Positions 14,495 to 22,044 of a stretch of DNA of 31,602 bases are shown here, piece by piece. The translations under genes and the position numbers were made by a program. The stretch spans positions 1 to 31,602 of the forward strand of contig DATHEA010000028.1 in assembly GCA_035318745.1 (NCBI GenBank), written 5' to 3'. The DNA is from VRUE01 sp035318745. GTDB taxonomy: Bacteria > Actinomycetota > Thermoleophilia > Solirubrobacterales > 70-9. Position 1 is the first letter of the stretch, and every line of letters starts with the position of its first letter. The notes under the pieces were generated by a model. The model worked only from the letters and a program-made list of their open reading frames with translations, had not been told where the DNA came from and did no database searches.

Positions 14495-15478
14495 TCAGGC
14501 CCGCAGACCGCGTTTCGCGTGGATGCTGCGCCAGAAGGCTCGGAACGCGCTCGGACCGCCGCCGGCCCGCTGCAGCGACTTGGAGGCCTCGCGCATGTTG
14601 CCGTGGCGGGCGAACGAGCCCGCGCGCATCAGGTGTGCGTCGGAGACTGCACGGCGGAAGTCGTCGCTGTGCTCGGTGAGGAACTCGGGGTCGCTCCCCC
14701 ACACCCGCTGGAGGGTCGAAAGCCAGGCGTCGGCCCAGACGTGCGAAGGAAGCTGAGTGAGGCGAAGGCCGGAGTGGCCATGCTGCCAGGCGGTCTCGGT
14801 GTCGAACATTGCCCCCTGCCCACGGTGTGCGAGGCGGCCGAAGGCCGGCCACTCCTCGCAGGTGGGGAGATCCTCGGCGAACTGGAGCGCGTCTCCGGCC
14901 TCCGCCTTGCGCACCATCAGCGTGAATGCAGCGACGACGTTGTTTTGCATCTCCTCCAGGTACATGGAGCCGACATGGACGGCGAAGTCCTCGCGATCGG
15001 CCGGGCTCGGCGCTACCGACGAGTAGGGCACGCCCGGCCCGAGGAAATCGGAAGGGGGTCGCGGCGTTCTCATCCATCGCTGGAGGTAGCGGCGATGCTC
15101 GCTGCCGTCCTCGAGGCGCACGCCGAAATCGCTGAAGGCATAGAGGACATCGGGTCGCCGTTCTAGGAACGCACGCTGAAGGTCGATCTTGTCGGGAAAC
15201 CACTCGTCGTCGCTGTCGAGGAACGCGACAAGCGGCCCCCGGGCGGCGGCGAGGCCGGCGTTGCGTGCGGCCCCGGCGCCCCCGTGCGGCAGGCGCAGGA
15301 GGTGGACGGGAGGGCCGAATGCCTCGACCGCGGCCGCGGTGTCATCGGTCGAGCCGTCGTCGGCCACGACGATCTCGTCTCCCGGCGAGAGCGCCGCGAG
15401 CGCCGATCGGATCGCCCGGGTTACGAGGTGAGCCCGGTTGTAGGTCGGGATGACGGCGCTGACCGCCGACGATGCCAT
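14495..15478 (-). CDS. Family 2 glycosyltransferase
   Basis: A 327-residue protein with a GT-A domain: SAVIPTYNRAHLVTRAIRS at residues 6-24, DEIVVADDGSTDDT, GAGAARNAGLAAARG, and the DxD-type metal site in FLDSDDEWFPDKI near residue 90. The second half (HVGSMYLEEMQNN..., FAEDLPTCEEWPAF) carries the acceptor-side Glu-Asp segment of GT2 enzymes. No membrane helix, so it is a cytoplasmic single-addition transferase rather than a synthase. ATG 15478 is chosen because it starts 5 residues before the first beta strand; an upstream ATG at 15514 is less likely. It shares a 143-base divergent gap with the acyl-CoA dehydrogenase operon and is followed by the dehydrogenase gene. Confidence 0.85.
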   Translation of the reverse strand: MASSAVSAVIPTYNRAHLVTRAIRSALAALSPGDEIVVADDGSTDDTAAAVEAFGPPVHLLRLPHGGAGAARNAGLAAARGPLVAFLDSDDEWFPDKIDLQRAFLERRPDVLYAFSDFGVRLEDGSEHRRYLQRWMRTPRPPSDFLGPGVPYSSVAPSPADREDFAVHVGSMYLEEMQNNVVAAFTLMVRKAEAGDALQFAEDLPTCEEWPAFGRLAHRGQGAMFDTETAWQHGHSGLRLTQLPSHVWADAWLSTLQRVWGSDPEFLTEHSDDFRRAVSDAHLMRAGSFARHGNMREASKSLQRAGGGPSAFRAFWRSIHAKRGLRA

Positions 15479-15621
15479 CCCCGCATTATCGGCCTTTCCG
15501 CCGATGCACGCCATCGACCCCGCCGCCGAGTGCCGCTCAACGCCGATATCCTTGATCTCGTGTCGGGGCCATCGAAGATCGCGCCGCCGGCACTTGCCCA
15601 CGACCTGACGAGCTAGGAGCC

Positions 15622-16836
15622 ATGGCCGTAGAGACCGCCGCATACAGCGAGCAGACCGACATCCAGCGCGACATCACCGAGATGGTGCGCCAATTTGTCG
15701 ACGAGCAGATCATCCCCAACGCCGAGCATTACGACCACGAGGACTCCTTCCCGGAGCCGATCGTCGAGCAGATGAAGGAGTTGGGTCTTTTTGGGGTGAC
15801 GATCCCCGAGGAGTACGGCGGCATGGGGCTCGACCTGACCACCTACGCGATGATCGTCGAAGAGCTCTCGCGCGGCTGGATCTCGATCTCCGGTGTCGTC
15901 AACACCCACTTCATCGGCTCCTACCTGCTGATGAAGTTCGGCACCGACGAGCAGAAGGACCACTTCCTGCCGAAGATGGCGACCGGCGAGATCCGCGCCG
16001 CCTTCTCTCTCTCGGAGCCCGAGGTCGGCTCCGACGTGCAGGGGATCAAGTCGACCGCCAAGAAGGGCGACGACGGCAACTGGGAGTTGAACGGCCAGAA
16101 GATGTGGGTCACCAACGGGCTTGGCTCCAGCGTCGTCTTCGTCCTGATGAAGACCGATGTCAAGGCAGATCCGCCCTACAAGGGCATGACCTGCTTCATC
16201 ACCGAGAAGGAGCCCTGGAAGGAAGTCAACGAGGGTGACTTCGCCGGGCTGACGGTCCCTCCCAAGATCAAGAAGATGGGTTACAAGGGCGTCGAGTCCA
16301 CCGAGCTCGTCTACGACGGCTACAAGTGCCCAGCGGAGCGAGTCCTAGGCGGCGAGGAGGCCGGGGTGGGCCAAGGCTTCGTGCAGATGATGGACGCGCT
16401 CGAGGTCGGTCGCGTCAACGTCGCCGCGCGTGGCGTCGGGATCGCCCAGCGGGCGCTCGAACTGGCCCTCCGCTACAGCCAGGAGCGCAAGACCTTCGGC
16501 AAGCCGATCGCCCAGCACCAGGCGATCCAGTTCAAGCTTGCCGACATGGCGACCAAGATCGAGGCCGCCCGTCTCGTCACCCGCAAAGCCGCCCGTCTCA
16601 AGGACGCGGGCGAGCGCTCCGACCTCGAGGCGGGGATGGCGAAGCTGCTCGCTTCGGAGACTGGCAAGGAGTGCGTCGAGGAGTGCTTCCGGATCCATGG
16701 CGGCTACGGCTACTCGAAGGAGTACGAGATCGAGCGCCTCTACCGCGACGCGCCGCTGCTGCTGATCGGTGAGGGAACCTCGGAGATCCAGCGCATGGTG
16801 ATCGGCAAGAAGCTCTTGCAGAGGCACAAGATCTAG
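15622..16836 (+). CDS. Acyl-CoA dehydrogenase
   Basis: A 404-residue flavoprotein, full length for the family. In order: N-terminal helical domain (FVDEQIIPNAEHYD), GVTIPEEYGGMGL, beta domain with AFSLSEPEVGSDVQG and WVTNG, C-terminal helices with RKTFGKPIAQHQAIQFKLADM, IHGGYGYSKEYEIERLYRDA, and the catalytic base Glu384 in IGEGTSEIQRMVIGK. It makes trans-2-enoyl-CoA with FAD and an electron-transfer flavoprotein partner; chain-length preference is not readable. AGGAG (15615-15619) is only 2 bases from ATG, closer than usual. It is first of a tight three-gene run (2-base gaps) with an SCP2-like protein and a FemAB/CelD acyltransferase, an unusual setting for a beta-oxidation enzyme. Confidence 0.94.
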   Translation: MAVETAAYSEQTDIQRDITEMVRQFVDEQIIPNAEHYDHEDSFPEPIVEQMKELGLFGVTIPEEYGGMGLDLTTYAMIVEELSRGWISISGVVNTHFIGSYLLMKFGTDEQKDHFLPKMATGEIRAAFSLSEPEVGSDVQGIKSTAKKGDDGNWELNGQKMWVTNGLGSSVVFVLMKTDVKADPPYKGMTCFITEKEPWKEVNEGDFAGLTVPPKIKKMGYKGVESTELVYDGYKCPAERVLGGEEAGVGQGFVQMMDALEVGRVNVAARGVGIAQRALELALRYSQERKTFGKPIAQHQAIQFKLADMATKIEAARLVTRKAARLKDAGERSDLEAGMAKLLASETGKECVEECFRIHGGYGYSKEYEIERLYRDAPLLLIGEGTSEIQRMVIGKKLLQRHKI

Positions 16837-16838
16837 CT

Positions 16839-17201
16839 TTGGCATCGACTCCCGACCTGATCCGGACCGCGGTGGAGCGATTTCAGGCGGAAGTCCCCGC
16901 CTTGCAGAAGCTCAAACTGGTTTTCGGCCTGGAGCTGCGGGGCAGGGGGGACATCCAGCTGTACCGGGTGGAGGTGCCGGGGCCGACGATCACCAAGGAC
17001 CTGGCGCAGGACGAGCGCGTCCTGGTCCAGATCGACCGCGCTCAGTTCAACGAGCTGGCCGAGCGGGGCACCCTGAAGAGCTATCGCAAAGCGGTCGAGA
17101 CGGGTCACATCAAGGCAAGTGGCGACTCCAACGTGAAGAAGCTGATTGCCCAGGTCGTCGAGCGCCAGGAGCAGCGCTCGCGACTGAAGAAAGCCCACTG
17201 A
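16839..17201 (+). CDS. SCP2-like (sterol carrier) domain protein
   Basis: A 120-residue protein that starts at a TTG 2 bases after the acyl-CoA dehydrogenase stop; no ATG is available nearby. The pattern (LKLVFGLELRGRGDIQLYRV, then strands ending in DERVLVQIDRAQFNELA, a GTLKSYRKAVETGHIKASGD segment and a closing helix) resembles SCP2 domains, which bind lipids or fatty acyl chains in a hydrophobic tunnel; the 'G.+..GD' stretch near the C-terminus is the best marker. It is followed by a Lys/Arg-rich tail. If right, it could hand acyl-CoA or lipid between the neighbouring enzymes (inference). The family call is from pattern only. Confidence 0.55.
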   Translation: MASTPDLIRTAVERFQAEVPALQKLKLVFGLELRGRGDIQLYRVEVPGPTITKDLAQDERVLVQIDRAQFNELAERGTLKSYRKAVETGHIKASGDSNVKKLIAQVVERQEQRSRLKKAH

Positions 17202-17203
17202 AC

Positions 17204-18277
17204 GTGCCGCTGAACACCGAGTGGATCTCCAGCGCGGGTCGCTTCGGGGAGCTGCGCTCCGACTGGGACGCCCTGCTGCCCGCGGACCCGCGCCCCTTCG
17301 ACTCGCACGACTGGTATGAGGCCTGGTGGATGGCGTTTGGGGGTGGCGACGATCTGGCTGTGTGCACGGTCTGGGACGCCGGCGCGCTCGCCGGCGCGCT
17401 TCCGCTGCGGATCGGGGGCCGTCGGGTGCAGGGGCTTGCGAATGGCCACTCGGGCATGTTCCGCCCGCTGGCGAGGAACGAAGAAGCGATGGAGGCACTG
17501 GTCGCCGCGGCATTTTCGCGCCGAGCGCCGGAAGTCGACCTGCAGATGATGCCGGCGACCGATCCGACCTTGCCGTTGCTCGAGGCCGCTGCCCGCCAAG
17601 CGTCCAGGCGTCCGTTCGCCGAAGCGGGCTTCGTCTCGCCGATCGTGGACACGAGCGGCGATCTCGAGGCGTGGCTCAAGGAGAGCAATGCCAGCTGGAA
17701 GAAGCGCTTGGCCCGCTACCGGCGCAAGATGGAGCGCGACCACGACGCCAAGCTCGAGATCGTCGCCGTCCCCGACCGTCTCGACGCTTGGCTTGAGGAG
17801 GGGTTCCGAATCGAGCAGAGCGGCTGGAAGGGCGAGGGCGGCACCGCGATCCTCTCCGCTCCCGAGACCGAGCTCTTCTACCGCGAGATCGCCCGTCGCT
17901 TTTACGATCGCGGCGAGCTGCGCTTGAGCCGGATCGAGCTCGATGGCGAGGCCGTCGCCTTCAGCTTCTGCATCCAGGCGGGAGGGAGCCTCTACTCGCT
18001 GAAGGCCGGCTATGACGAGCGCTGGCGAAAGCTGGTTCCAGGCTTGGTAATGCAGCTCTCGATCATCGAGCGCTGCTTCGAGCTCGGCCTCGACGCCTAC
18101 GAGTTGCTGGGGGAGACAAGCGACTGGAAGGAAAAGGTCGCGACGGGCAGTAGAGACCACACGAACCTTCGCGTATTTCCTCACGGTCCCGCGGGGACCG
18201 TGAGATACGGCTACCGCACCCGCCTGCGGCCGCTGCTCAAACGGGTCCACCGCCGCCTACGACCGCGCGAGCGCTGA
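17204..18277 (+). CDS. FemAB/CelD-type GNAT acyltransferase (copy 1)
   Basis: A 357-residue protein from GTG 17204, 2 bases after the previous stop. It has the double-GNAT layout of the CelD/BcsL (Acetyltransf_6) family: N-terminal FDSHDWYEAWWMAFGGG, then strands with ALPLRIGG, a basic helix KKRLARYRRKMERDHD near 170-185, and a C-terminal GNAT half (RLSRIELDGEAVAFSF, LYSLKAGYDERWRKLVPG, VMQLSIIERCFELG, YELLGETSDWKEK). Members transfer acyl or aminoacyl groups and often sit in polysaccharide loci; acceptor unknown. It resembles the second copy at 23174 in the paired WW motif near residues 40-45 and the basic helix. The last 41 bases overlap the end of the lyase gene on the other strand. Confidence 0.8.
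   Translation: MPLNTEWISSAGRFGELRSDWDALLPADPRPFDSHDWYEAWWMAFGGGDDLAVCTVWDAGALAGALPLRIGGRRVQGLANGHSGMFRPLARNEEAMEALVAAAFSRRAPEVDLQMMPATDPTLPLLEAAARQASRRPFAEAGFVSPIVDTSGDLEAWLKESNASWKKRLARYRRKMERDHDAKLEIVAVPDRLDAWLEEGFRIEQSGWKGEGGTAILSAPETELFYREIARRFYDRGELRLSRIELDGEAVAFSFCIQAGGSLYSLKAGYDERWRKLVPGLVMQLSIIERCFELGLDAYELLGETSDWKEKVATGSRDHTNLRVFPHGPAGTVRYGYRTRLRPLLKRVHRRLRPRER
18180..18204. terminator. Perfect 11-bp inverted repeat, likely terminator of the minus-strand lyase gene
   Basis: CTCACGGTCCC (18180-18190) and GGGACCGTGAG (18194-18204) are exact reverse complements around a 3-base GCG loop. The repeat lies inside the 3' coding end of the acyltransferase, about 73 bases before its stop, and 33 bases downstream of the lyase stop on the minus strand. 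It could therefore terminate the lyase/flippase transcript. No U-tract follows on either strand. Confidence 0.5.
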
Positions 18278-20168
18278 CGCGCAGCCGGAACGTCGTCGAG
18301 TGGCGACCGGGCTCGCACCGGCCGCGGGCGACGACGAAGCGCCGCGGTTCCTTGACCCCGTAGGCGGGGGAGTAGAGGCCGTCCTCCACTCGCAGCTCCA
18401 CGCCCTCGGCGGCGATCGAGAGCCGTACGGAGTCGAACTCGACCACCGCAGTCCCATCGCGAATCGAGACGTCCTGGCATCTGCCGAGCGGGAAGGTCCA
18501 GTCCAGCCGGTGCTCGGCGGAGCCGGTCACGGTGTCGACGATCGTCAGCTCGCGGCGGCCGGAGTCAAGCTCGAGGCGGCGCTCGTGAAGCACGGGATCC
18601 GGCAAGGCCTCGAAGCCGTGGTGGCGGCCGGCAAAGGCAGTCCGCTCTGTGCCTGCCTCCCAGGCGATCGCTTCGGCGCGACTGCGGTTGCCGAGGGGGA
18701 AGCGCGGCCAGGGCGGCAGCTCGTTCTGCTCTGCGCCGTCAACGCGCAGGGTCGCGTGGAAGCCGGTCGACCTGAACCGCAGTCGCTCCTCTTCGTCCTC
18801 GTAGTAGGTGCCGGTGCCGGGGTCCTCGATCAGCGGCGTCGGGCCGCAGCACAGCTCGAAGGAGAGCTGGTCGTTGTGAGCGTGGCCGCCGACCCCGTAG
18901 ACGCCGGTGTCGCCGCAGCGCACCAGCACATAGAGGTCGTCGTGGCGCATCGTGTAATAGCCGCCGGCCGGAAAGCCGGCTGAGCGGGTCGTCGGCTGGT
19001 AGGGCCGCGACGCCTGCTCGAAGAGGTGGAGGTGGGAGCGGAAGTCGGTGCGGCCGTACTCGCCGAGTGGCAGGAAGCGGCCGTCGTCGTTGTCGCCGAT
19101 CTGCGGGGCGAGGCCATCGGGGCGGGTGTAGGCGGTGACGAAATCGAGCATCTTGCCGAGCCGCTCCTCGTACCAGGCCGGAAAGGCGCCCGGGTGCAGC
19201 GACTCGCCCGCCTGCGTGCCGCAGAGGAACAGTTCGCAGACCAGCCGGTGGTAGGGGATCGACGCCTCATGCCCGCAGCCGTCCTCGCGCACCTGGTGCT
19301 CCATCTCGGCGATCAGCTCGTCCACGGCCCAGCGGCCCCAGGCGGCGCCCTCCTCGCCCTGGGAGAAGAGGGCCGCGACGACGATCAGGCCGGCGACATC
19401 GGAGAGGTAGTGATTCGTGCGAGCCTCGGCCGTCTCGAGATGGCTGCGGATGAAGCGCCCGTGCAGGAGCAGGCTCTCCGCCACCCGTCCGCTCCAGGCC
19501 CGATCCGATGCCGCCTTGCCGCAGATCGCCAGCGCCGCGACCCAGTTGGCGGCGCGGATCGCGACGTCCATCGTGCAGATCCAGTTGGCGCCCATTTCGA
19601 CCGGGTTGGCTTCGATCCAGTGGGTCAGCTGGGCGCCGATCTCGTCCAGGTGGCGCTGCTCCCCGCTGAGCTCGAACGCAGCGGCCAGCAGCGGCAGGTG
19701 CTGGCAGCGCGAGAGCTCCCAGGGGACCTTGATGTCGGAGTCGTCGAAGAAGAACCCCTCGATCAGCAGGCTGTGCCGTAGAGGCCAGCGGCGCCCCGAC
19801 TTGAAGTCGAGGCTCCAGTTGATCTCGGCGCCGAGATCGACGGGCCCGGAGCCGAGCAGATCGAATCGATGCGCCGCGACAGCGTCGGCTCGCTCGAGCA
19901 GGAGGCGGCGACCGTCGTCGTCGAGCTCGGCCAGCGAACGCTTGAGCGCCGCCGCCGTCGGCAGCGCCGCCAGCGCCGGGCCCTGCAGGGCTTGCTCCAG
20001 GGTCAGGCCGCCGAGCGCGGTCTGCACTTCGCCGCGGGTCGCCGCCAGCGGCCGCCTGCGCCGGGCCCGATCCAGCGCCAGCCCCCGGGCGCGCGTGCTC
20101 GCCCGCCGCCAGACGGCGCGCAGCGCCGCCCTTGGGCCGACTTCACGCAGCCGCCGCAGCGTGCTCAT
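18237..20168 (-). CDS. Heparinase II/III-family polysaccharide lyase-like protein
   Basis: A 643-residue protein. Residues ~100-380 are the (alpha/alpha) toroid: EINWSLDFKSGRRWP, IEANPVEMGANW, RTNHYLSDVAGL, GHEASIPYHRLVCELFL. Residues ~400-640 are the beta-sandwich half with GGYYTMRHDDLYVLVRCG and the family signature GGHAHNDQLSFEL, then IEDPGTGTYY and GFHATLRVDG. The family cleaves uronic-acid-containing polysaccharides by beta-elimination; copies within Wzx/Wzy loci may trim or release the polymer. No signal peptide is seen: the N-terminus is Arg-rich (RRLREVGPRAALRAVWRRA), which is common among locus-encoded members. It overlaps the upstream flippase by 26 bases, so the two are one transcription unit, and overlaps the acyltransferase tail by 41 bases. 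Confidence 0.85.
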   Translation of the reverse strand: MSTLRRLREVGPRAALRAVWRRASTRARGLALDRARRRRPLAATRGEVQTALGGLTLEQALQGPALAALPTAAALKRSLAELDDDGRRLLLERADAVAAHRFDLLGSGPVDLGAEINWSLDFKSGRRWPLRHSLLIEGFFFDDSDIKVPWELSRCQHLPLLAAAFELSGEQRHLDEIGAQLTHWIEANPVEMGANWICTMDVAIRAANWVAALAICGKAASDRAWSGRVAESLLLHGRFIRSHLETAEARTNHYLSDVAGLIVVAALFSQGEEGAAWGRWAVDELIAEMEHQVREDGCGHEASIPYHRLVCELFLCGTQAGESLHPGAFPAWYEERLGKMLDFVTAYTRPDGLAPQIGDNDDGRFLPLGEYGRTDFRSHLHLFEQASRPYQPTTRSAGFPAGGYYTMRHDDLYVLVRCGDTGVYGVGGHAHNDQLSFELCCGPTPLIEDPGTGTYYEDEEERLRFRSTGFHATLRVDGAEQNELPPWPRFPLGNRSRAEAIAWEAGTERTAFAGRHHGFEALPDPVLHERRLELDSGRRELTIVDTVTGSAEHRLDWTFPLGRCQDVSIRDGTAVVEFDSVRLSIAAEGVELRVEDGLYSPAYGVKEPRRFVVARGRCEPGRHSTTFRLRVSARAVVGGGGPV

Positions 20169-21420
20169 CGCTCTCTGCCCTCCCGGGGTTTGCGGCGAGC
20201 AGGGTGACGGTGGAGACCTGTCCGATCGTGACCAGCGCCCCGGCTATGGCGATTCCCACCACGCCGAAAAGCTCGGCTGCGATCGTGGCCGCGACCACGT
20301 TCAGTCCGACAGCTGCCGCGTTCACCCAGGCGAGCGTCGTGTAGCGCTCCTGTGCGATCAGCAGGCTCGAGTTGGGCAGCGTGACGAATTGGGCGAACGC
20401 CGTCAGCATCAGCACCTGGAAGATCGGCACCGAATCCGGGTAGCGACCGCCGTCAATCAGGGGGATCGCCCAGATCGCGGCGATTGCGGCGAGGCCGAGG
20501 AGCACCAGGGCCGGCGGGGCGGTCTGCTTTGCCCAGCGCCTCATCATCCCGATCTGGGCCTCGTCGGAGTCGATCATGTCGCTCTGCGCGGTCCTCACGC
20601 GCAGTACTGAGACCATCGCCGGCACCGGGCCCATCACGATCGAGACATAGCGGAGAGCCGCCCCGTAGGCGGCGACCGCCGTGTCGCTGAGCAGGGCGGC
20701 GACCAGGAACAGGTCGAGGTAGGCCCAACCGGAGGCCGCCATCGAGTACAGCGTCAGCGCAGCCGTCTCACGGCCGAAGCCGAAGCGGCCCTCGATGCCG
20801 TGCTTTGCCCCCCGCGTCGCGAGGGCGAGTGGGCCGGCGACCGCCAGCCCCACCAGGCCGACGCCGATCGAGAAGTAGACCCCGATCGCCTCACCGGACT
20901 CGAGCAAGCCGGCCGTCGCCAGCCCGGCGATTGCCAGCAGCACGACGCCGCGGAGGATCTGGATCAGGCCCGCTCGCAGGAAGGCGAGCTGCGCCTGGTA
21001 GTGGAAGACGGCCATTTCGACCGCGGCGCTGCCGAGCGTGAAGACGATCCCGATCGCGACGAAGGCGAGCCGTTCGCCGGCGCCTCCGACGCCGAGAACC
21101 GAGGCGCCGAGGAGGCCGAGGGCGCCGGCGGCGAGAATCAGCGCCGAGCCGCTGAGCAGGGTCGCGTGAAAGGCCGATGGCTCCTCGTGGCCGCGTGAGA
21201 CGCGCTCCGCCTCGAGGCGCGTGTAGCGGAGGCGGACGCCTCCGGTGGCTGCGCTGCCGAGGAAATTCCCGACGTTGAGCAGGAGCACGACGAAGGCGAA
21301 GTCCCCGACCGCGAGCGTGCGCAACAGCAGGATCAGCGTTACGGCGCTCATGCCCCGTGCGGTCACGTCGAGGACGAAGGTCGAGACGAATCCCCGCTTG
21401 AATCTCGAGAGGCGCTTCAC
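20143..21420 (-). CDS. Wzx-like polysaccharide flippase (MOP superfamily)
   Basis: A 425-residue, very hydrophobic protein with about 12 predicted membrane segments, the layout of MOP-superfamily lipid-linked oligosaccharide flippases. It starts KRLSRFKRGFVSTFVLDVTARGMSAV, the amphipathic first helix usual in this group, and later carries the typical central basic segment RRWAKQTAPP between helices. It would move undecaprenyl-linked repeat units to the outer face for polymerisation by the Wzy-like protein at 25525. It is first gene of the minus-strand pair with the lyase; its start lies 109 bases from the divergent MaoC operon, so the two operons may share a control region. Wzx sequences are poorly conserved; the call rests on size, topology and context. 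Confidence 0.78.
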   Translation of the reverse strand: MKRLSRFKRGFVSTFVLDVTARGMSAVTLILLLRTLAVGDFAFVVLLLNVGNFLGSAATGGVRLRYTRLEAERVSRGHEEPSAFHATLLSGSALILAAGALGLLGASVLGVGGAGERLAFVAIGIVFTLGSAAVEMAVFHYQAQLAFLRAGLIQILRGVVLLAIAGLATAGLLESGEAIGVYFSIGVGLVGLAVAGPLALATRGAKHGIEGRFGFGRETAALTLYSMAASGWAYLDLFLVAALLSDTAVAAYGAALRYVSIVMGPVPAMVSVLRVRTAQSDMIDSDEAQIGMMRRWAKQTAPPALVLLGLAAIAAIWAIPLIDGGRYPDSVPIFQVLMLTAFAQFVTLPNSSLLIAQERYTTLAWVNAAAVGLNVVAATIAAELFGVVGIAIAGALVTIGQVSTVTLLAANPGRAESDEHAAAAA

Positions 21421-21529
21421 GGCGGTAAGTATCGTCCGCCGAGCGGCGCGTCTGAATTGCCGCCAGCCCGCTGTCGCCGCCTGCGGCTAGGATTCCGCGC
21501 CGCAACCCAAGAGGAGACGAGAACGACCG

Positions 21530-22042
21530 ATGAGCGACCAGAAGTACGAGCTGACCACCGACCAGGCCGAGCGCGAGGCATCCGGCGCGCACAGCTACGG
21601 TCGCTACCTCGAGGAGTTCGAGGTCGGCGCCGTGTACAAGCACTGGCCGGCCAAGACCGTGACCGAGGCAGACGACCACCTTTTCTGCCTGATCACGATG
21701 AACCACCACCCTCTTCACCTCAACGACGTCTACGCGAGTCAATCCCAGCAGGGCCGAAACGTCGTCGTCGGGCCGCTGGTCTACTCGCTCGCGCTCGGGA
21801 TGTCGGTCTCGGATATCTCCGGCAAGGCGATTGCCAACCTGGCGACCGAGGAGCTCAGCCATCCCAACCCCGTCTTCCACGGCGACACGCTGTATTGCGA
21901 GACCGAGGTGCTCGACGTGAAGCCTTCGCAGTCGAAGCCGGATCGAGGTGTGGTCAAGGTCCACACCCGGGTCCTCAACCAGGACGGCGTCCTCGTCGCC
22001 GAGTTCAAACGCCTCGTCCTCGTTCCCAAGCGGCCCGGGTAA
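21530..22042 (+). CDS. MaoC-family (hotdog) dehydratase
   Basis: A 170-residue single-hotdog protein: RYLEEFEVGAVYKHWPAKTV, TEADDHLFCLITMNHHPLHLND, VVVGPLVYSLALGMSV, AIANLATEELSHPNPVFHGDTLY, and a C-terminal strand VVKVHTRVLNQDG. These match MaoC/enoyl-CoA hydratase proteins, close to the branch annotated as mesaconyl- or methylmalyl-CoA dehydratase-like. The family adds water to or removes it from CoA thioesters. The catalytic pair in R-specific hydratases is Asp and His in GD.NPLH; here the Asp position is Asn58 with His63 kept. GAGGAG at 21511-21516 precedes ATG 21530. It heads an operon with a 2-base gap to the next gene. Substrate unknown. Confidence 0.85.
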   Translation: MSDQKYELTTDQAEREASGAHSYGRYLEEFEVGAVYKHWPAKTVTEADDHLFCLITMNHHPLHLNDVYASQSQQGRNVVVGPLVYSLALGMSVSDISGKAIANLATEELSHPNPVFHGDTLYCETEVLDVKPSQSKPDRGVVKVHTRVLNQDGVLVAEFKRLVLVPKRPG

Positions 22043-22044
22043 CC

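Noticed and set aside
14436..15203. Open frame joined in front of the nucleotide-sugar dehydrogenase
   Set aside because: It lies across the GT2 gene in another frame and is Arg/Pro-rich noise; the dehydrogenase Rossmann motif begins at ATG 14435.
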